DNA of 64,000 bases from Symsagittifera roscoffensis (lineage: Eukaryota > Xenacoelomorpha > Acoela > Convolutidae): positions 5,853,209 through 5,917,208 of the forward strand of contig NC_087065.1 in the NCBI RefSeq assembly GCF_963678635.1, given 5' to 3'. Made by a program: the position numbers and the translations under genes. Shown here piece by piece: positions 44,347 through 54,906 of this stretch; position 1 is the stretch's first letter, and every line of letters starts with the position of its first letter. The notes beneath the pieces are model-generated. The model made no database searches. It saw nothing but the letters and a program-made list of their open reading frames with translations, and was not told the origin of the DNA.

Positions 44347-47127
44347 ATGAGACGGAGTAGGGTACCGGTGCTCGAAAAAAGGTCAAGTGGATCAAACACG
44401 AAATATAACTCGTCGCTGCACGGAACGACATCAATGGGCCCAAGGAAAACAAAAGATAACTTTTCAGTTAGCATGGTCAGCACGAGGAGTAGTACCGAGA
44501 ACAAGGCGAGAGAAGGTGCTAAAGACAAACAGGTGGAGCCCACAATTGAAATCGATCTAGAGACACCAGACCAGAGCGTAGATGAAGTGGAGAAGAAGAC
44601 AACGGAATCCACACCGATGCCCCATATGGAAGATCAAAATCCAAAAACCGTGGAGTTTTCGCTGATAGACGCGTTGGAAGACACAACAGGCAATACCCGA
44701 GAAACGGTGAAAGACGACTCTCAAGTAAAGAAGACACCTTTCACAGAAAAGTTGGCGATGATGGTCGGAATGAAATCGAGAGACAACACGGCCGAAGAAT
44801 CAAAAACTGAAAGAGCACGGACATTTGGGACAGTGAGCACGAAGGCGACAGAAGCCGACCTAAAGGAAGAACAAGCCAGAACAGGAGCGACAGCCGAAAA
44901 CAAGACAACTGCTGATCATGAAACAGCTACTCTTGAGCTTGGAGACCTGATGACAAAACTAAATCAGATCGACAAAAAACTAAAATACAGTGAGAAAGAT
45001 AGAGACTTAATAAGGAAAGAGTTGAAATACAACAAACACGAGTATCTGGATAGTTATTTTAACCTGGCTAAGGCCACAGACGAGAGACTCCAGCAGATGT
45101 CGGACAAGGTGGATGCCACCAATGAAGAACGAGATAAGAACATCAAAAAAGATATGCAACAGTTGAAAAACCGATATGATGACGTCAACAGCCAATTAGG
45201 TAGCCTAGAAAAGAGAATGGACACAATGAACAGGAATCAGGCCGAAAGATCGTGTGCAATACAGGCGAAATTGGATGCAATCTTGAGAAATTCTACCTCA
45301 CAAGAAAGACCGGCAGCGGATCGTACGCAAGGCACCAGAGTTGACTTTGTGGAACCGCAAAGGAACAAACGGCAATCGACACCATTGCCTTTAAACCGGA
45401 ATGCGGTAAGCATAGCACCAACGGCTGCTAAAACAATCATGAAAAATGGAACATCAAACACAACGAGTGGTCCGGGAGACTCAACAGCTAGCAGCAACGC
45501 AGGTACGGATGCCATGACGTGGGCAAGCACTTGGGAGATGATGAACAGGACTCTAGAGGCCTTCGCCACGAGGAACACTGACTCGAGCGATAGGAGAGAC
45601 GGAAAATCAAGAAAAACTTTCAAGAAGCCAAAAGAATTCAAAGACGACTCCGATGGATGCATTGACACCTGGGTGGAAGTGATGAGATTACACCTAGAGC
45701 AAGATAACTTAAATGATGAAAGGCAAGCATGCACAGCCATACTCAGCAACCTGGAAGGCACGGCATTAAAATGCGTGGTTGCAAAGAAAGAAGAACGCGA
45801 TACCGCGGACAAAATCTTCGAAATATTGCTGAATCGATTCGGGTTAGGCATGAAGGGTCACCAAGCGATGATGCGATTTGAAAAGAGAAGGCAGAGGGAC
45901 GATGAGTCAATTGATCGGTTCCTAGATGACCTTGAGAGCTTGAGAAGAAGGAGTGACCCAGAGGAGTCGACAACCAGAAGAAACTTTAGCATTGCCTCGA
46001 AGTTCATTGATGGGGTAAAAAGTGATGACTTAAGAACAATGTTAGCAACATACTACACATTGTCGAAAGACAGCGCACCGACCCCAGAAGAAATGAGACA
46101 GAAATCAAGGGTATACATGCTGATGAAGCCCAATAAATACTCATATTCAGAAAACAGGAACACGCAAGGGGGAAGTCAACCTCAGAGGTCGTCATGGTAC
46201 AAGCCTAGAGATGACATGGACAAGCGCAGATCATGCGCGAACTGCGGGTCGGCGGATCACCACGTGGCTGACTGCACAACATACAAACAAGGCATGAAGA
46301 GTCTAGGATACGCACCGGATGAGGAGGACATGAGCCAGATGGAGGAACACGAGTACTATAGTGGCTTAATCATCAAGATAGGAGCGAGATGCTTCTTCTG
46401 TAACCAAGAAGGGCACTTCAGAATGGATTGTCCCTTGTTCTGGGAAGCGGTCAAGGACCAGAGTCACCCCAAACTTAAGTTGGCATTAGCGGCGGTGCAG
46501 AATCAGCGGAATAGACAAAACGAGTTTGAATCTAGGAACTTAGGAGCACCAAGCACGGAATTGCCGACGAAAACAGTGAAAGCTGTAACACATGTTAATG
46601 GTGCGATAGAATCCGCAGCCGGGAACTCTCTAGAGATAAATTATGAGAAAGCGGCGACGGAAGCAATTACCAAAGTAAAACAGGATCTGGCTGCGAAAGA
46701 AATAGAGCAACGACTAAAGCTGGAGATCGAAAGACATAATTTCAACGAAGCATTAGCTGGATCAAAACCAACGCCAGAGGCTGTACCGGGCTCGACAAAG
46801 ACCGGGAATTGTAACACTGTAAAAATGGTGACGGGAAAGCCATTCGGCATATCGAAAATCGGGGCTAGAATAATGTCGATAATCACAGTGGGCGGCCACG
46901 AGGTAACCAGAAACTTGAGCGAACCGAGCGACCAGACAATAATGCACATTGACGTGTACGCAGATTACTTGAGTTGTATAAGCCCACAAACGACTTCTAG
47001 AGCGTTGAGAGCACTACTCACTAGAGGGGGCAGCAAGTCGGTACGTGTTGATAACAGGTATACTGAAGCTTATGGTCCACACGAGGTGATGCTAAACGAG
47101 GAATCAACATCTATACCAAGACAATGA
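44347..47127 (+). CDS. Gag polyprotein of giant element
   Basis: This is a 926-residue frame starting at ATG 44347. Residues about 195-320 are charged and helical, probably coiled coil. Residues about 440-575 fit a retrotransposon gag capsid domain (WVEVMRLHLEQDNLND, then RFGLGMKGHQAMMRF). Two zinc knuckles follow: CANCGSADHHVADC from residue 630 and CFFCNQEGHFRMDC from residue 682. From residue 712 on, the frame lies in the first unit of the 2.8 kb tandem duplication. The frame ends in TGA overlapping the next ATG (ATGA). In the second duplication unit the same segment has 4 extra bases and reads straight into protease, so the end seen here may be a copy-specific frameshift. The gag is long for the superfamily. 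It should form the particle and bind RNA. Confidence 0.85.
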   Translation: MRRSRVPVLEKRSSGSNTKYNSSLHGTTSMGPRKTKDNFSVSMVSTRSSTENKAREGAKDKQVEPTIEIDLETPDQSVDEVEKKTTESTPMPHMEDQNPKTVEFSLIDALEDTTGNTRETVKDDSQVKKTPFTEKLAMMVGMKSRDNTAEESKTERARTFGTVSTKATEADLKEEQARTGATAENKTTADHETATLELGDLMTKLNQIDKKLKYSEKDRDLIRKELKYNKHEYLDSYFNLAKATDERLQQMSDKVDATNEERDKNIKKDMQQLKNRYDDVNSQLGSLEKRMDTMNRNQAERSCAIQAKLDAILRNSTSQERPAADRTQGTRVDFVEPQRNKRQSTPLPLNRNAVSIAPTAAKTIMKNGTSNTTSGPGDSTASSNAGTDAMTWASTWEMMNRTLEAFATRNTDSSDRRDGKSRKTFKKPKEFKDDSDGCIDTWVEVMRLHLEQDNLNDERQACTAILSNLEGTALKCVVAKKEERDTADKIFEILLNRFGLGMKGHQAMMRFEKRRQRDDESIDRFLDDLESLRRRSDPEESTTRRNFSIASKFIDGVKSDDLRTMLATYYTLSKDSAPTPEEMRQKSRVYMLMKPNKYSYSENRNTQGGSQPQRSSWYKPRDDMDKRRSCANCGSADHHVADCTTYKQGMKSLGYAPDEEDMSQMEEHEYYSGLIIKIGARCFFCNQEGHFRMDCPLFWEAVKDQSHPKLKLALAAVQNQRNRQNEFESRNLGAPSTELPTKTVKAVTHVNGAIESAAGNSLEINYEKAATEAITKVKQDLAAKEIEQRLKLEIERHNFNEALAGSKPTPEAVPGSTKTGNCNTVKMVTGKPFGISKIGARIMSIITVGGHEVTRNLSEPSDQTIMHIDVYADYLSCISPQTTSRALRALLTRGGSKSVRVDNRYTEAYGPHEVMLNEESTSIPRQ

Positions 47128-49274
47128 TAACATGTGACGAAGACCTAATTGGGCAAATCTACGTAGGGAAAGAAGAGTTGAAAGTGAGATCGATTGGACA
47201 CTGCGCCATGCTTGAAGAAGATGCGATGCACATCGGGACGGAGGCAGATGTGACAGGGCACGTGCTAGACATAAGTGGCAAAAAGACTCAGTTACGTGGG
47301 TTACTTGACACGGGAGTAGTCTTGAGCGTCATACCAATCGAAACTTGGGAACGGATGGGCTTTGACAAAGGTGATTTGATAGAATCGAGAATACGGCTGT
47401 CAGCTGCAAACAAAGGGGCGCTTCGGGTGCTGGGCAGGACGCCGATAATAGCCCTCAATTTGGGGGAACGTAACCTGTGGATGAGCTTTCTCGTGGTCGA
47501 AAACCTAGATGAATCTGACCAATTCATTTTGGGCAGAGACTTCATCAGGAATTTCGACGTAACGATTGATCTAAATAACGCAATGTTCAGGATACGGAAC
47601 CCGGATAGGAGGTACACAATCAAACCGGTAAATTTAATAATGGCAAATGAAACCAAAGCACCGGTATTCTTGAGTAGGAGGGTGAGGTTAAAGGCGAATG
47701 AAGCGGCAATCGTAGGCTTGAGGATGAAAAATTACAATGAACTAAGTGACAACAAGCAAGTGTGTATAGTTCCGAATCCTAATAGTCAAAGTGCTGCTGT
47801 TTTAGGAAGATCCTTCTCGATAACGAAGAGCGGCCTCTGCGTCAGTGTCTTGTTGAATACTCTTGATATACCGATCACGATACAGAGAGGGAGGAAACTG
47901 GGATATGCATTACCGGTTAAAACCCGATATGAAACAACTGAGAACTCAAAACAAAATGCAGTTGTTGATTGTCCCAATCATAGGGACAAAATTTGTATCT
48001 TGAGACGATTGCAGAAAAAAAAAGATTCTTCAGGTCTTGTTAAATCACTTAAGTCAGAGACGGACGATGGGCTGTCGAGCTGTTCGAACTTTCCAGAGCG
48101 GCCCACACTAGATGAAATGCAAACTGATAAACCGGTTCTGCCGGAGATTGAACAATTGAGGGGCAAACTGAAAGATGAACAGCTCGAAGCCATCAAGGAC
48201 GTACTAGAGCGGAACGAAGAAGTTTTTTCGAGGCATAAAGCGGATATCGGGTGTTGTAATTTTGTTGAGCATGAAATAGAACTTGAGGAGGACGCGGTAC
48301 CGCACAGGGAGGGGGCGAGGCGCATGACCCCACACAAATCGGAGGCATGTAGAAAAGAAATCGAGACGTTACTAGAGTATGACATGATAGAACCATCCAA
48401 GTCACCGTGGGCGTGTGGAGTAGTGATGGCCAAAAAGAAAGGCGACCAGTTGAGGTTTTGTTGTGACTTTCGATACCTGAACTCCGTCACGGTGAAGGAT
48501 GCCTATCCCATACCTAGGATTGATGAGAGCCTCTCGAAGTTAGGTGATGCAAAATTTTTTACGACTCTTGATTTAGGCTCGGCCTTTTGGCAGGTACCAC
48601 TAAGGAAGCAGGACAGGGACAAGACAGGGTTTGCCTGCGAGTTGGGTCTGTTTCAATGGAAACGGATGCCGTTTGGACTTTGCAACGCCATAGCCACGTT
48701 TCAGCGGTTGATGGCACACGCGCTGATAGGCGTGACGAAGAAGTATGGCAATCTGGTAATGCGCTACGTGGATGACGTGGTAATAGCGACGCCCACATTG
48801 GAAGACCACATTGAGAGACTTGACGAAGTGTTCGCATGCATGAAAAGGTCGGGGCTAAAGTGTAAACCATCAAAGTGCGAGATACTCAAGGCCTCAATGA
48901 AATACTTGGGCAGGATGGTAGACAAGCACGGCATCAGACCTGATCCGGACGCCGTGGAAGCAGTCCTAACCTGGAAATCACCGAAGACAGAACACCAGTT
49001 GATGAGCTTCCTGGGTTTCGCTAACTATTATAGAGAGTTCATCAAAGGCTATGCGGACAAGGTATACCCGATGCAACAATTAATGAGACACAAGGGCAAG
49101 AAGTTCACGTGGAACAACGCAGCAGAAGAGTCATTCCAGAGAATAAAGAAAGAGCTATGTGAGGCACCAGTACTGGGTATGCCGACTGAGAAAGGGATGT
49201 ACGTGCTGGACACGGATGCGTCGGTAGTCGCGATTTTTGGAATTCTCCATCAAGAACAAGAATGGAATGGGAAG
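46480..49274 (+). repeat. 2.8 kb tandem duplication, unit A (gag end to RNase H start)
   Basis: This 2795 bp unit is followed directly by a 2769 bp copy. Both begin TTGGCATTAGCGGCGG and end AATGGAATGGGAAG. Relative to unit B it lacks 4 bp near 47098 and has 30 extra bp near 47759-47788. Otherwise only scattered single-base differences were seen. Confidence 0.95.
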
Positions 49275-52214
49275 TTGGCATTAGCGGCGGTGCAGAATCA
49301 GCGGAATAGACAAAACGAGTTTGAATCTAGGAACTTAGGAGCACCAAGCACGGAATTGCCGACGAAAACAGTGAAAGCTGTAACACATGTTAATGGTGCG
49401 ATAGAATCCGCAGCCGGGAACTCTCTAGAGATAAATTATGAGAAAGCGGCGACGGAAGCAATTACCAAAGTAAAACAGGATCTGGCTGCGAAAGAAATAG
49501 AGCAACGACTAAAGCTGGAGATCGAAAGACATAATTTCAACGAAGCATTAGCTGGATCAAAACCAACGCCAGAGGCTGTACCGGGCTCGACAAAGACCGG
49601 GAATTGTAACACTGTAAAAATGGTGACGGGAAAGCCATTCGGCATATCGAAAATCGGGGCTAGAATAATGTCGATAATCACAGTGGGCGGCCACGAGGTA
49701 ACCAGAAACTTGAGCGAACCGAGCGACCAGACAATAATGCACATTGACGTGTACGCAGATTACTTGAGTTGTATAAGCCCACAAACGACTTCTAGAGCGT
49801 TGAGAGCACTACTCACTAGAGGGGGCAGCAAGTCGGTACGTGTTGATAACAGGTATACTGAAGCTTATGGTCCACACGAGGTGATGCTAAATATAGATGG
49901 AATCAACATCTATACCAAGACAATGATAACATGTGACGAAGACCTAATTGGGCAAATCTACGTAGGGAAAGAAGAGTTGAAAGTGAGATCGCTTGGACAC
50001 TGCGCCATGCTTGAAGAAGATGCGATGCACATCGGGACGGAGGCAGATGTGACAGGGCACGTGCTAGACATAAGTGGCAAAAAGACTCAGTTACGTGGGT
50101 TACTTGACACGGGAGTAGTCTTGAGCGTCATACCAATCGAAACTTGGGAACGGATGGGCTTTGACAAAGGTGATTTGATAGAATCGAGAATACGGCTGTC
50201 AGCTGCAAACAAAGGGGCACTTCGGGTGCTGGGCAGGACGCCGATAATAGCCCTCAATTTGGGGGAACGTAACCTGTGGATGAGCTTTCTCGTGGTAGAA
50301 AACCTAGATGAATCTGACCAATTCATTTTGGGCAGAGACTTCATCAGGAATTTCGACGTAACGATTGATCTAAATAACGCAATGTTCAGGATACGGAACC
50401 CGGATAGGAGGTACACAATCAAACCGGTAAATTTAATAATGGCAAATGAAACCAAAGCACCGGTATTCTTGAGTAGGAGGGTGAGGTTAAAGGCGAATGA
50501 AGCGGCAATCGTAGGCTTGAGGATGAAAAATTACAATGAACTAAGTGACAACAAGCAAAGTGCTGCTGTTTTAGGAAGATCCTTCTCGATAACGAAGAGC
50601 GGCCTCTGCGTCAGTGTCTTGTTGAATACTCTTGATATACCGATCACGATACAGAGAGGGAGGAAACTGGGATATGCATTACCGGTTAAAACCCGATATG
50701 AAACAACTGAGAACTCAAAACAAAATGAAGTTGTTGATTGTCCCAATCATAGGGACAAAATTTGTATCTTGAGACGATTGCAGAAAATAAAAGATTCTTC
50801 AGGTCTTGTTAAATCACTTAAGTCAGAGACGGACGATGGGCTGTCGAGCTGTTCGAACTTTCCAGAGCGGCCCACACTAGATGAAATGCAAACTGATAAA
50901 CCGGTTCTGCCGGAGATTGAACATTTGAGGGGCAAACTGAAAGATGAACAGCTCGAAGCCATCAAGGACGTACTAGAGCGGAACGAAGAAGTTTTTTCGA
51001 GGCATAAAGCGGATATCGGGTGTTGTAATTTTGTTGAGCATGAAATAGAACTTGAGGAGGACGCGGTACCGCACAGGGAGGGGGCGAGGCGCATGACCCC
51101 ACACAAATCGGAGGCATGTAGAAAAGAAATCGAGACGTTACTAGAGTATGACATGATAGAACCATCCAAGTCACCGTGGGCGTGTGGAGTAGTGATGGCC
51201 AAAAAGAAAGGCGACCAGTTGAGGTTTTGTTGTGACTTTCGATACCTGAACTCCGTCACGGTGAAGGATGCCTATCCCATACCTAGGATTGATGAGAGCC
51301 TCTCGAAGTTAGGTGATGCAAAATTTTTTACGACTCTTGATTTAGGCTCGGCCTTTTGGCAGGTACCACTAAGGAAGCAGGACAGGGACAAGACAGGGTT
51401 TGCCTGCGAGTTGGGTCTGTTTCAATGGAAACGGATGCCGTTTGGACTTTGCAACGCCATAGCCACGTTTCAGCGGTTGATGGCACACGCGCTGATAGGC
51501 GTGACGAAGAAGTATGGCAATCTGGTAATGCGCTACGTGGATGACGTGGTAATAGCGACGCCCACATTGGAAGACCACATTGAGAGACTTGACGAAGTGT
51601 TCGCATGCATGAAAAGGTCGGGGCTAAAGTGTAAACCATCAAAGTGCGAGATACTCAAAGCCTCAATAAAATACTTGGGCAGGATGGTAGACAAGCACGG
51701 CATCAGACCTGATCCGGACGCCGTGGAAGCAGTCCTAACCTGGAAATCACCGAAGACAGAACACCAGTTGATGAGCTTCCTGGGTTTCGCTAACTATTAT
51801 AGAGAGTTCATCAAAGGCTATGCGGACAAGGTATACCCGATGCAACAATTAATGAGACACAAGGGCAAGAAGTTCACGTGGAACAAGGCAGCAGAAGAGT
51901 CATTCCAGAGAATAAAGAAAGAGCTATGTGAGGCACCAGTACTGGGTATGCCGACTGAGAAAGGGATGTACGTGCTGGACACGGATGCGTCGGTAGTCGC
52001 GATTTTTGGAATTCTCCATCAAGAAAAAGAATGGAATGGGAAGACAGTCTTGAGACCAATAGCGTACGGGAGCAAAGTCCTGAGTGACACGGAAATGAAG
52101 TACGGAGCACCGAAAGCAGAGATGTTCGCGGTGGTTACCTTTGTCGAGAAATACAGGGCATACCTGGGCAGTGAGCCATTCAAGTTGCGAGTCGACAATC
52201 GAGCACTGAGCTAG
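47124..52214 (+). CDS. Pol polyprotein with two protease-RT copies
   Basis: A single frame of 1696 codons. Copy A has a protease with LLDTGVVLSVIP (Asp at residue 62) and an RT with FCCDFRYLNSVT and MRYVDDVVIATP (catalytic Asp 550-551). Its RNase H start (DTDASVVAIFGIL) breaks off at 49271 and returns to gag C-terminal sequence. Copy B repeats the whole, with YVDD at residues 1472-1474, and continues into RNase H until TAG at 52212-52214. The conserved protein continues in the same frame past this TAG, so the stop interrupts RNase H. In both RT copies an Ile stands in FGLCNAIATFQ, where Ty3/gypsy enzymes usually have Pro or Thr. The frame as it stands is an abnormal fusion produced by the duplication and is unlikely to give a normal enzyme. 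Confidence 0.88.
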   Translation: MITCDEDLIGQIYVGKEELKVRSIGHCAMLEEDAMHIGTEADVTGHVLDISGKKTQLRGLLDTGVVLSVIPIETWERMGFDKGDLIESRIRLSAANKGALRVLGRTPIIALNLGERNLWMSFLVVENLDESDQFILGRDFIRNFDVTIDLNNAMFRIRNPDRRYTIKPVNLIMANETKAPVFLSRRVRLKANEAAIVGLRMKNYNELSDNKQVCIVPNPNSQSAAVLGRSFSITKSGLCVSVLLNTLDIPITIQRGRKLGYALPVKTRYETTENSKQNAVVDCPNHRDKICILRRLQKKKDSSGLVKSLKSETDDGLSSCSNFPERPTLDEMQTDKPVLPEIEQLRGKLKDEQLEAIKDVLERNEEVFSRHKADIGCCNFVEHEIELEEDAVPHREGARRMTPHKSEACRKEIETLLEYDMIEPSKSPWACGVVMAKKKGDQLRFCCDFRYLNSVTVKDAYPIPRIDESLSKLGDAKFFTTLDLGSAFWQVPLRKQDRDKTGFACELGLFQWKRMPFGLCNAIATFQRLMAHALIGVTKKYGNLVMRYVDDVVIATPTLEDHIERLDEVFACMKRSGLKCKPSKCEILKASMKYLGRMVDKHGIRPDPDAVEAVLTWKSPKTEHQLMSFLGFANYYREFIKGYADKVYPMQQLMRHKGKKFTWNNAAEESFQRIKKELCEAPVLGMPTEKGMYVLDTDASVVAIFGILHQEQEWNGKLALAAVQNQRNRQNEFESRNLGAPSTELPTKTVKAVTHVNGAIESAAGNSLEINYEKAATEAITKVKQDLAAKEIEQRLKLEIERHNFNEALAGSKPTPEAVPGSTKTGNCNTVKMVTGKPFGISKIGARIMSIITVGGHEVTRNLSEPSDQTIMHIDVYADYLSCISPQTTSRALRALLTRGGSKSVRVDNRYTEAYGPHEVMLNIDGINIYTKTMITCDEDLIGQIYVGKEELKVRSLGHCAMLEEDAMHIGTEADVTGHVLDISGKKTQLRGLLDTGVVLSVIPIETWERMGFDKGDLIESRIRLSAANKGALRVLGRTPIIALNLGERNLWMSFLVVENLDESDQFILGRDFIRNFDVTIDLNNAMFRIRNPDRRYTIKPVNLIMANETKAPVFLSRRVRLKANEAAIVGLRMKNYNELSDNKQSAAVLGRSFSITKSGLCVSVLLNTLDIPITIQRGRKLGYALPVKTRYETTENSKQNEVVDCPNHRDKICILRRLQKIKDSSGLVKSLKSETDDGLSSCSNFPERPTLDEMQTDKPVLPEIEHLRGKLKDEQLEAIKDVLERNEEVFSRHKADIGCCNFVEHEIELEEDAVPHREGARRMTPHKSEACRKEIETLLEYDMIEPSKSPWACGVVMAKKKGDQLRFCCDFRYLNSVTVKDAYPIPRIDESLSKLGDAKFFTTLDLGSAFWQVPLRKQDRDKTGFACELGLFQWKRMPFGLCNAIATFQRLMAHALIGVTKKYGNLVMRYVDDVVIATPTLEDHIERLDEVFACMKRSGLKCKPSKCEILKASIKYLGRMVDKHGIRPDPDAVEAVLTWKSPKTEHQLMSFLGFANYYREFIKGYADKVYPMQQLMRHKGKKFTWNKAAEESFQRIKKELCEAPVLGMPTEKGMYVLDTDASVVAIFGILHQEKEWNGKTVLRPIAYGSKVLSDTEMKYGAPKAEMFAVVTFVEKYRAYLGSEPFKLRVDNRALS
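49275..52043 (+). repeat. 2.8 kb tandem duplication, unit B
   Basis: Direct second copy of 46480-49274, repeating the gag C-terminal spacer, protease, RT and the start of RNase H. The next bases continue into the rest of RNase H, so unit B is the one attached to the normal downstream part of pol. Confidence 0.95.
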
Positions 52215-54682
52215 CTGAAGACGTACTCAATGGACCAAAGTTACATTGGGAGGTGGATAGTTCGCCTGGACGGATACAACATGATAATTGAGCATAGAAC
52301 ACGAGATAAACATCAGAATGCCGACAGCTTGAGTAAGAAGACGGAGTTCTATGAGAGACAAGAGCAAAGAGAGGCAGACAGACCTGAAATCAAAGCAAAG
52401 ATGGCTTCTCCTTCATGGACAAGGAAACGTACGACAGTCTTCCACTCACGAGATGGCTGGACAAATCAGGCAAACCGATTGAAGATCATCCTGAATTACC
52501 TAAAGAACCTCCAGAAAAGACCATCTTGAAGAAGAGCAGAAGGATTCCGATAGAAATAATACTAAAGTCGAAGATCGTGAGGGAGACGCTCAAGGCAAAA
52601 GGCTATGATCTTAACCAGGTAGAAGTAGGAACTGCACAGATAGATGATGACTTAATGAGGTTGCTCGAGAAACTATCAGATGAGAAGCCCGTGATCCAAG
52701 AGAAGGGTCAAGAGGAACCGGAAGTCACTATACTTCGGAGAAAAGAAACAGTGAACAATACTGACTCCTCAAGAGGAAGCGTCACGGACAGCAAAGATGT
52801 CGTGCGGTCACTAGTTGACAAAATCCCCGAAAACATTCTGGAGCAGACCAAGGTTAGGAAAAAGAAAAAGACGTTCAAAGAAGATACTGAACACCTGGGA
52901 CTAGGTCAAGAGTCCGGGGAGTGTTCCATGTTCACGGAAGAAGAAACCGGAGAGGGAAAATTGTCCGGGGAGCGTGAAGAATGGGATGAAGACTCGGATG
53001 AGAGCAGCGAAAACCAAGACAGTCTGTGCATGATATTGGCGGAAGAGAAGACAAGGCACCACGACAGGGAGTTACAGACGGATCCATCTTCAGGAACGTA
53101 CAATCTGGACGTACAGGAGATACGTGGTGGCGAAGAACTTGAGAAAATTTCGGTTTCAAGGAAGCCATTCAGGGAATTATCATGCAACTCAAACGTCAGA
53201 ACGAATCTGGTGCCAGAAGATGATATGAAAATCGTGAAAAAGATGATATGCGTGAAGCTGAGTGATGACATCCACAACCCTGGTGAGATGAATGGACAGA
53301 TCATGGCGCTAAAGGAGCATGTCAAGGCAAGATATAGGCTGTCAGACCTAATAAGAGCCCAAAAGAATGACAAAATGACAAGTAACCTCTCCAAATGGAT
53401 CCAGTCGGGGGTCAAGGAGAAGGGGGAACTCGAGGAAGACAGCTACAAGATCTTGAGCCAGTTCTACAAAGAGAAGAAAGACTTACTCTACCACACAGCT
53501 GATGGGGTGGTAGCATGCAAGAGGAAAGATGAGGAGAAAATATTACACAAACACAACCTCATCATACTGCCACAATTGTATCAAACGGAGGTGCTTTTCA
53601 GATCGCACGACCAGATGGGGCACCAGGGGATAGATAAAGTACAACAAAGGATACTTCACAGGTTTGATTGGCCAGGAATGAGAAAAGCTTGCGAGAGATG
53701 GGTGAATGCCTGCTTGGCATGCCTCCAGGTAAAAGACCCAAGGAAGATGAAGTTTCACCTCAAGTCCGTCGAGAGCTCAGAGTTCAATGAAGTGGTGCAG
53801 ATAGACCATCAAAAAATCTGCATGACGGAGTCAGGATATAACCAGATACTGGTTATAATAGATCACTTCACAAAGTTGGCGGAAGCGGTTCCGTGCCAGA
53901 CAGCCTCGGCCGAGGAGACATGTGATCATCTGATAACGCATTGGATATCGCGGTATGGTTGTCCAATGACTTTCCAGTCAGACAACGGCAAAGCTTTCGT
54001 GGGGGACTTGACAAAAGAATTGATGAGGAGATCGCACATTGCTCAAGCACACTCGACAACCTACCATCCACAGACCAACGGGTTGGTAGAGAGACAGAAC
54101 AGGACACTGGTCAACATGTTAAGGGTGTACTGCTCAAGATACATGACGGACTGGGATAAATACCTGCCACAGGTAGTAGGGGCCTACAACAGTACACAGC
54201 ACTCAACGACGGGCATCAGTCCCTTCATGATGTTGACGGGCAGGGAGAGAGCAATGCCTCTGACATTCTTTTACCCGGAATACGAGAGGAAAAGGACGTC
54301 GCCTCAGGCATACGTGAAAGAAGCGATCAAAAGACAACAGGAGCTAAACGAGCTATGCAGCAGGAACACGGCGCAAGCGCAAATGAGGCAACGCAGAAAA
54401 TATGACGAAAAAATATTACAAGCAAAGCCATATGAGGTGGGCCAATACGTGTGGGTCTTTCAAAATGTCATACCGCCCAAGGGAACGAAGAAACTACTCA
54501 AGAAGTGGAGGGGACCATTCATGATAACGGAAGTTCATCAACAAGGACGGTTTTACCGCTTGAGTACTGGGCGAGCAGCACATTATGAAAATCTGAAGCC
54601 TCACGTTCCGTCCCCGGAGGACTGGTTCCGTCCCCGGAGCCTCACGTTCCGTCCCCGGAGGGTCTCGAGTACCTGGTGGTAG
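52215..54682 (+). CDS. Pol 3' half: RNase H end, acidic linker, integrase
   Basis: RNase H continues in frame after the TAG (to about 52410, including HRTRDKHQNADSLSKK). A shift of frame near 52410 leads into a 755-codon frame, 52415-54682. Its first 300 or so residues are an acidic, Ser/Glu-rich linker with no recognised domain. The integrase zinc domain starts near H398, with CLAC as its cysteine pair. The core has Asp 464, Asp 523 (QSDNGKAF) and Glu 559 (GLVERQNR), the D-D-35-E set. A C-terminal segment has KWRGPFMITEV, the GPY/F-type domain. Integrase inserts the DNA copy into the genome. The tail is displaced by a 41 bp insertion at 54621-54661. Confidence 0.85.
54601..54661 (+). repeat. 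41 bp local duplication at pol end
   Basis: TTCCGTCCCCGGAG occurs three times, two of them preceded by CCTCACG. Removing one 41 bp block would align the integrase frame with the frame at 54676-54906, so this is the likely cause of the frame break. Confidence 0.8.
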
Positions 54683-54906
54683 AGCCAGCGTGTGAAGTGA
54701 ATGAAAAAGGCACCAGAGAGAAAAATGATGGTAATGAGAACTTGAGTTTGGACGACAATGAAAAGATAGAGGTGGAGTCTGAAGCAGGATCGTTTGTAGA
54801 AGAAGACTGGAACGACCCGGAGCAAGATGAGGTGCCGAAGTGGATGGAGCCAGATCGACCAATACCACCGGAACCAGGACTGGCAATCGTAAACGGACCG
54901 GCATGA
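54676..54906 (+). CDS. Displaced C-terminal tail of pol
   Basis: 76 codons, acidic and Glu/Asp-rich, in a different frame from the integrase. It is taken as the original end of pol because it lines up with the integrase frame once the 41 bp block is ignored. It ends in TGA that overlaps the ATG of the next ORF (ATGA, 54903-54906). Confidence 0.6.
   Translation: MVEPACEVNEKGTREKNDGNENLSLDDNEKIEVESEAGSFVEEDWNDPEQDEVPKWMEPDRPIPPEPGLAIVNGPA

Noticed and set aside
48193-51259. Minus-strand frames of 60-170 codons within the duplicated pol
   Set aside because: They are shadows of the conserved plus-strand protease/RT coding sequence and appear twice only because the segment is duplicated.
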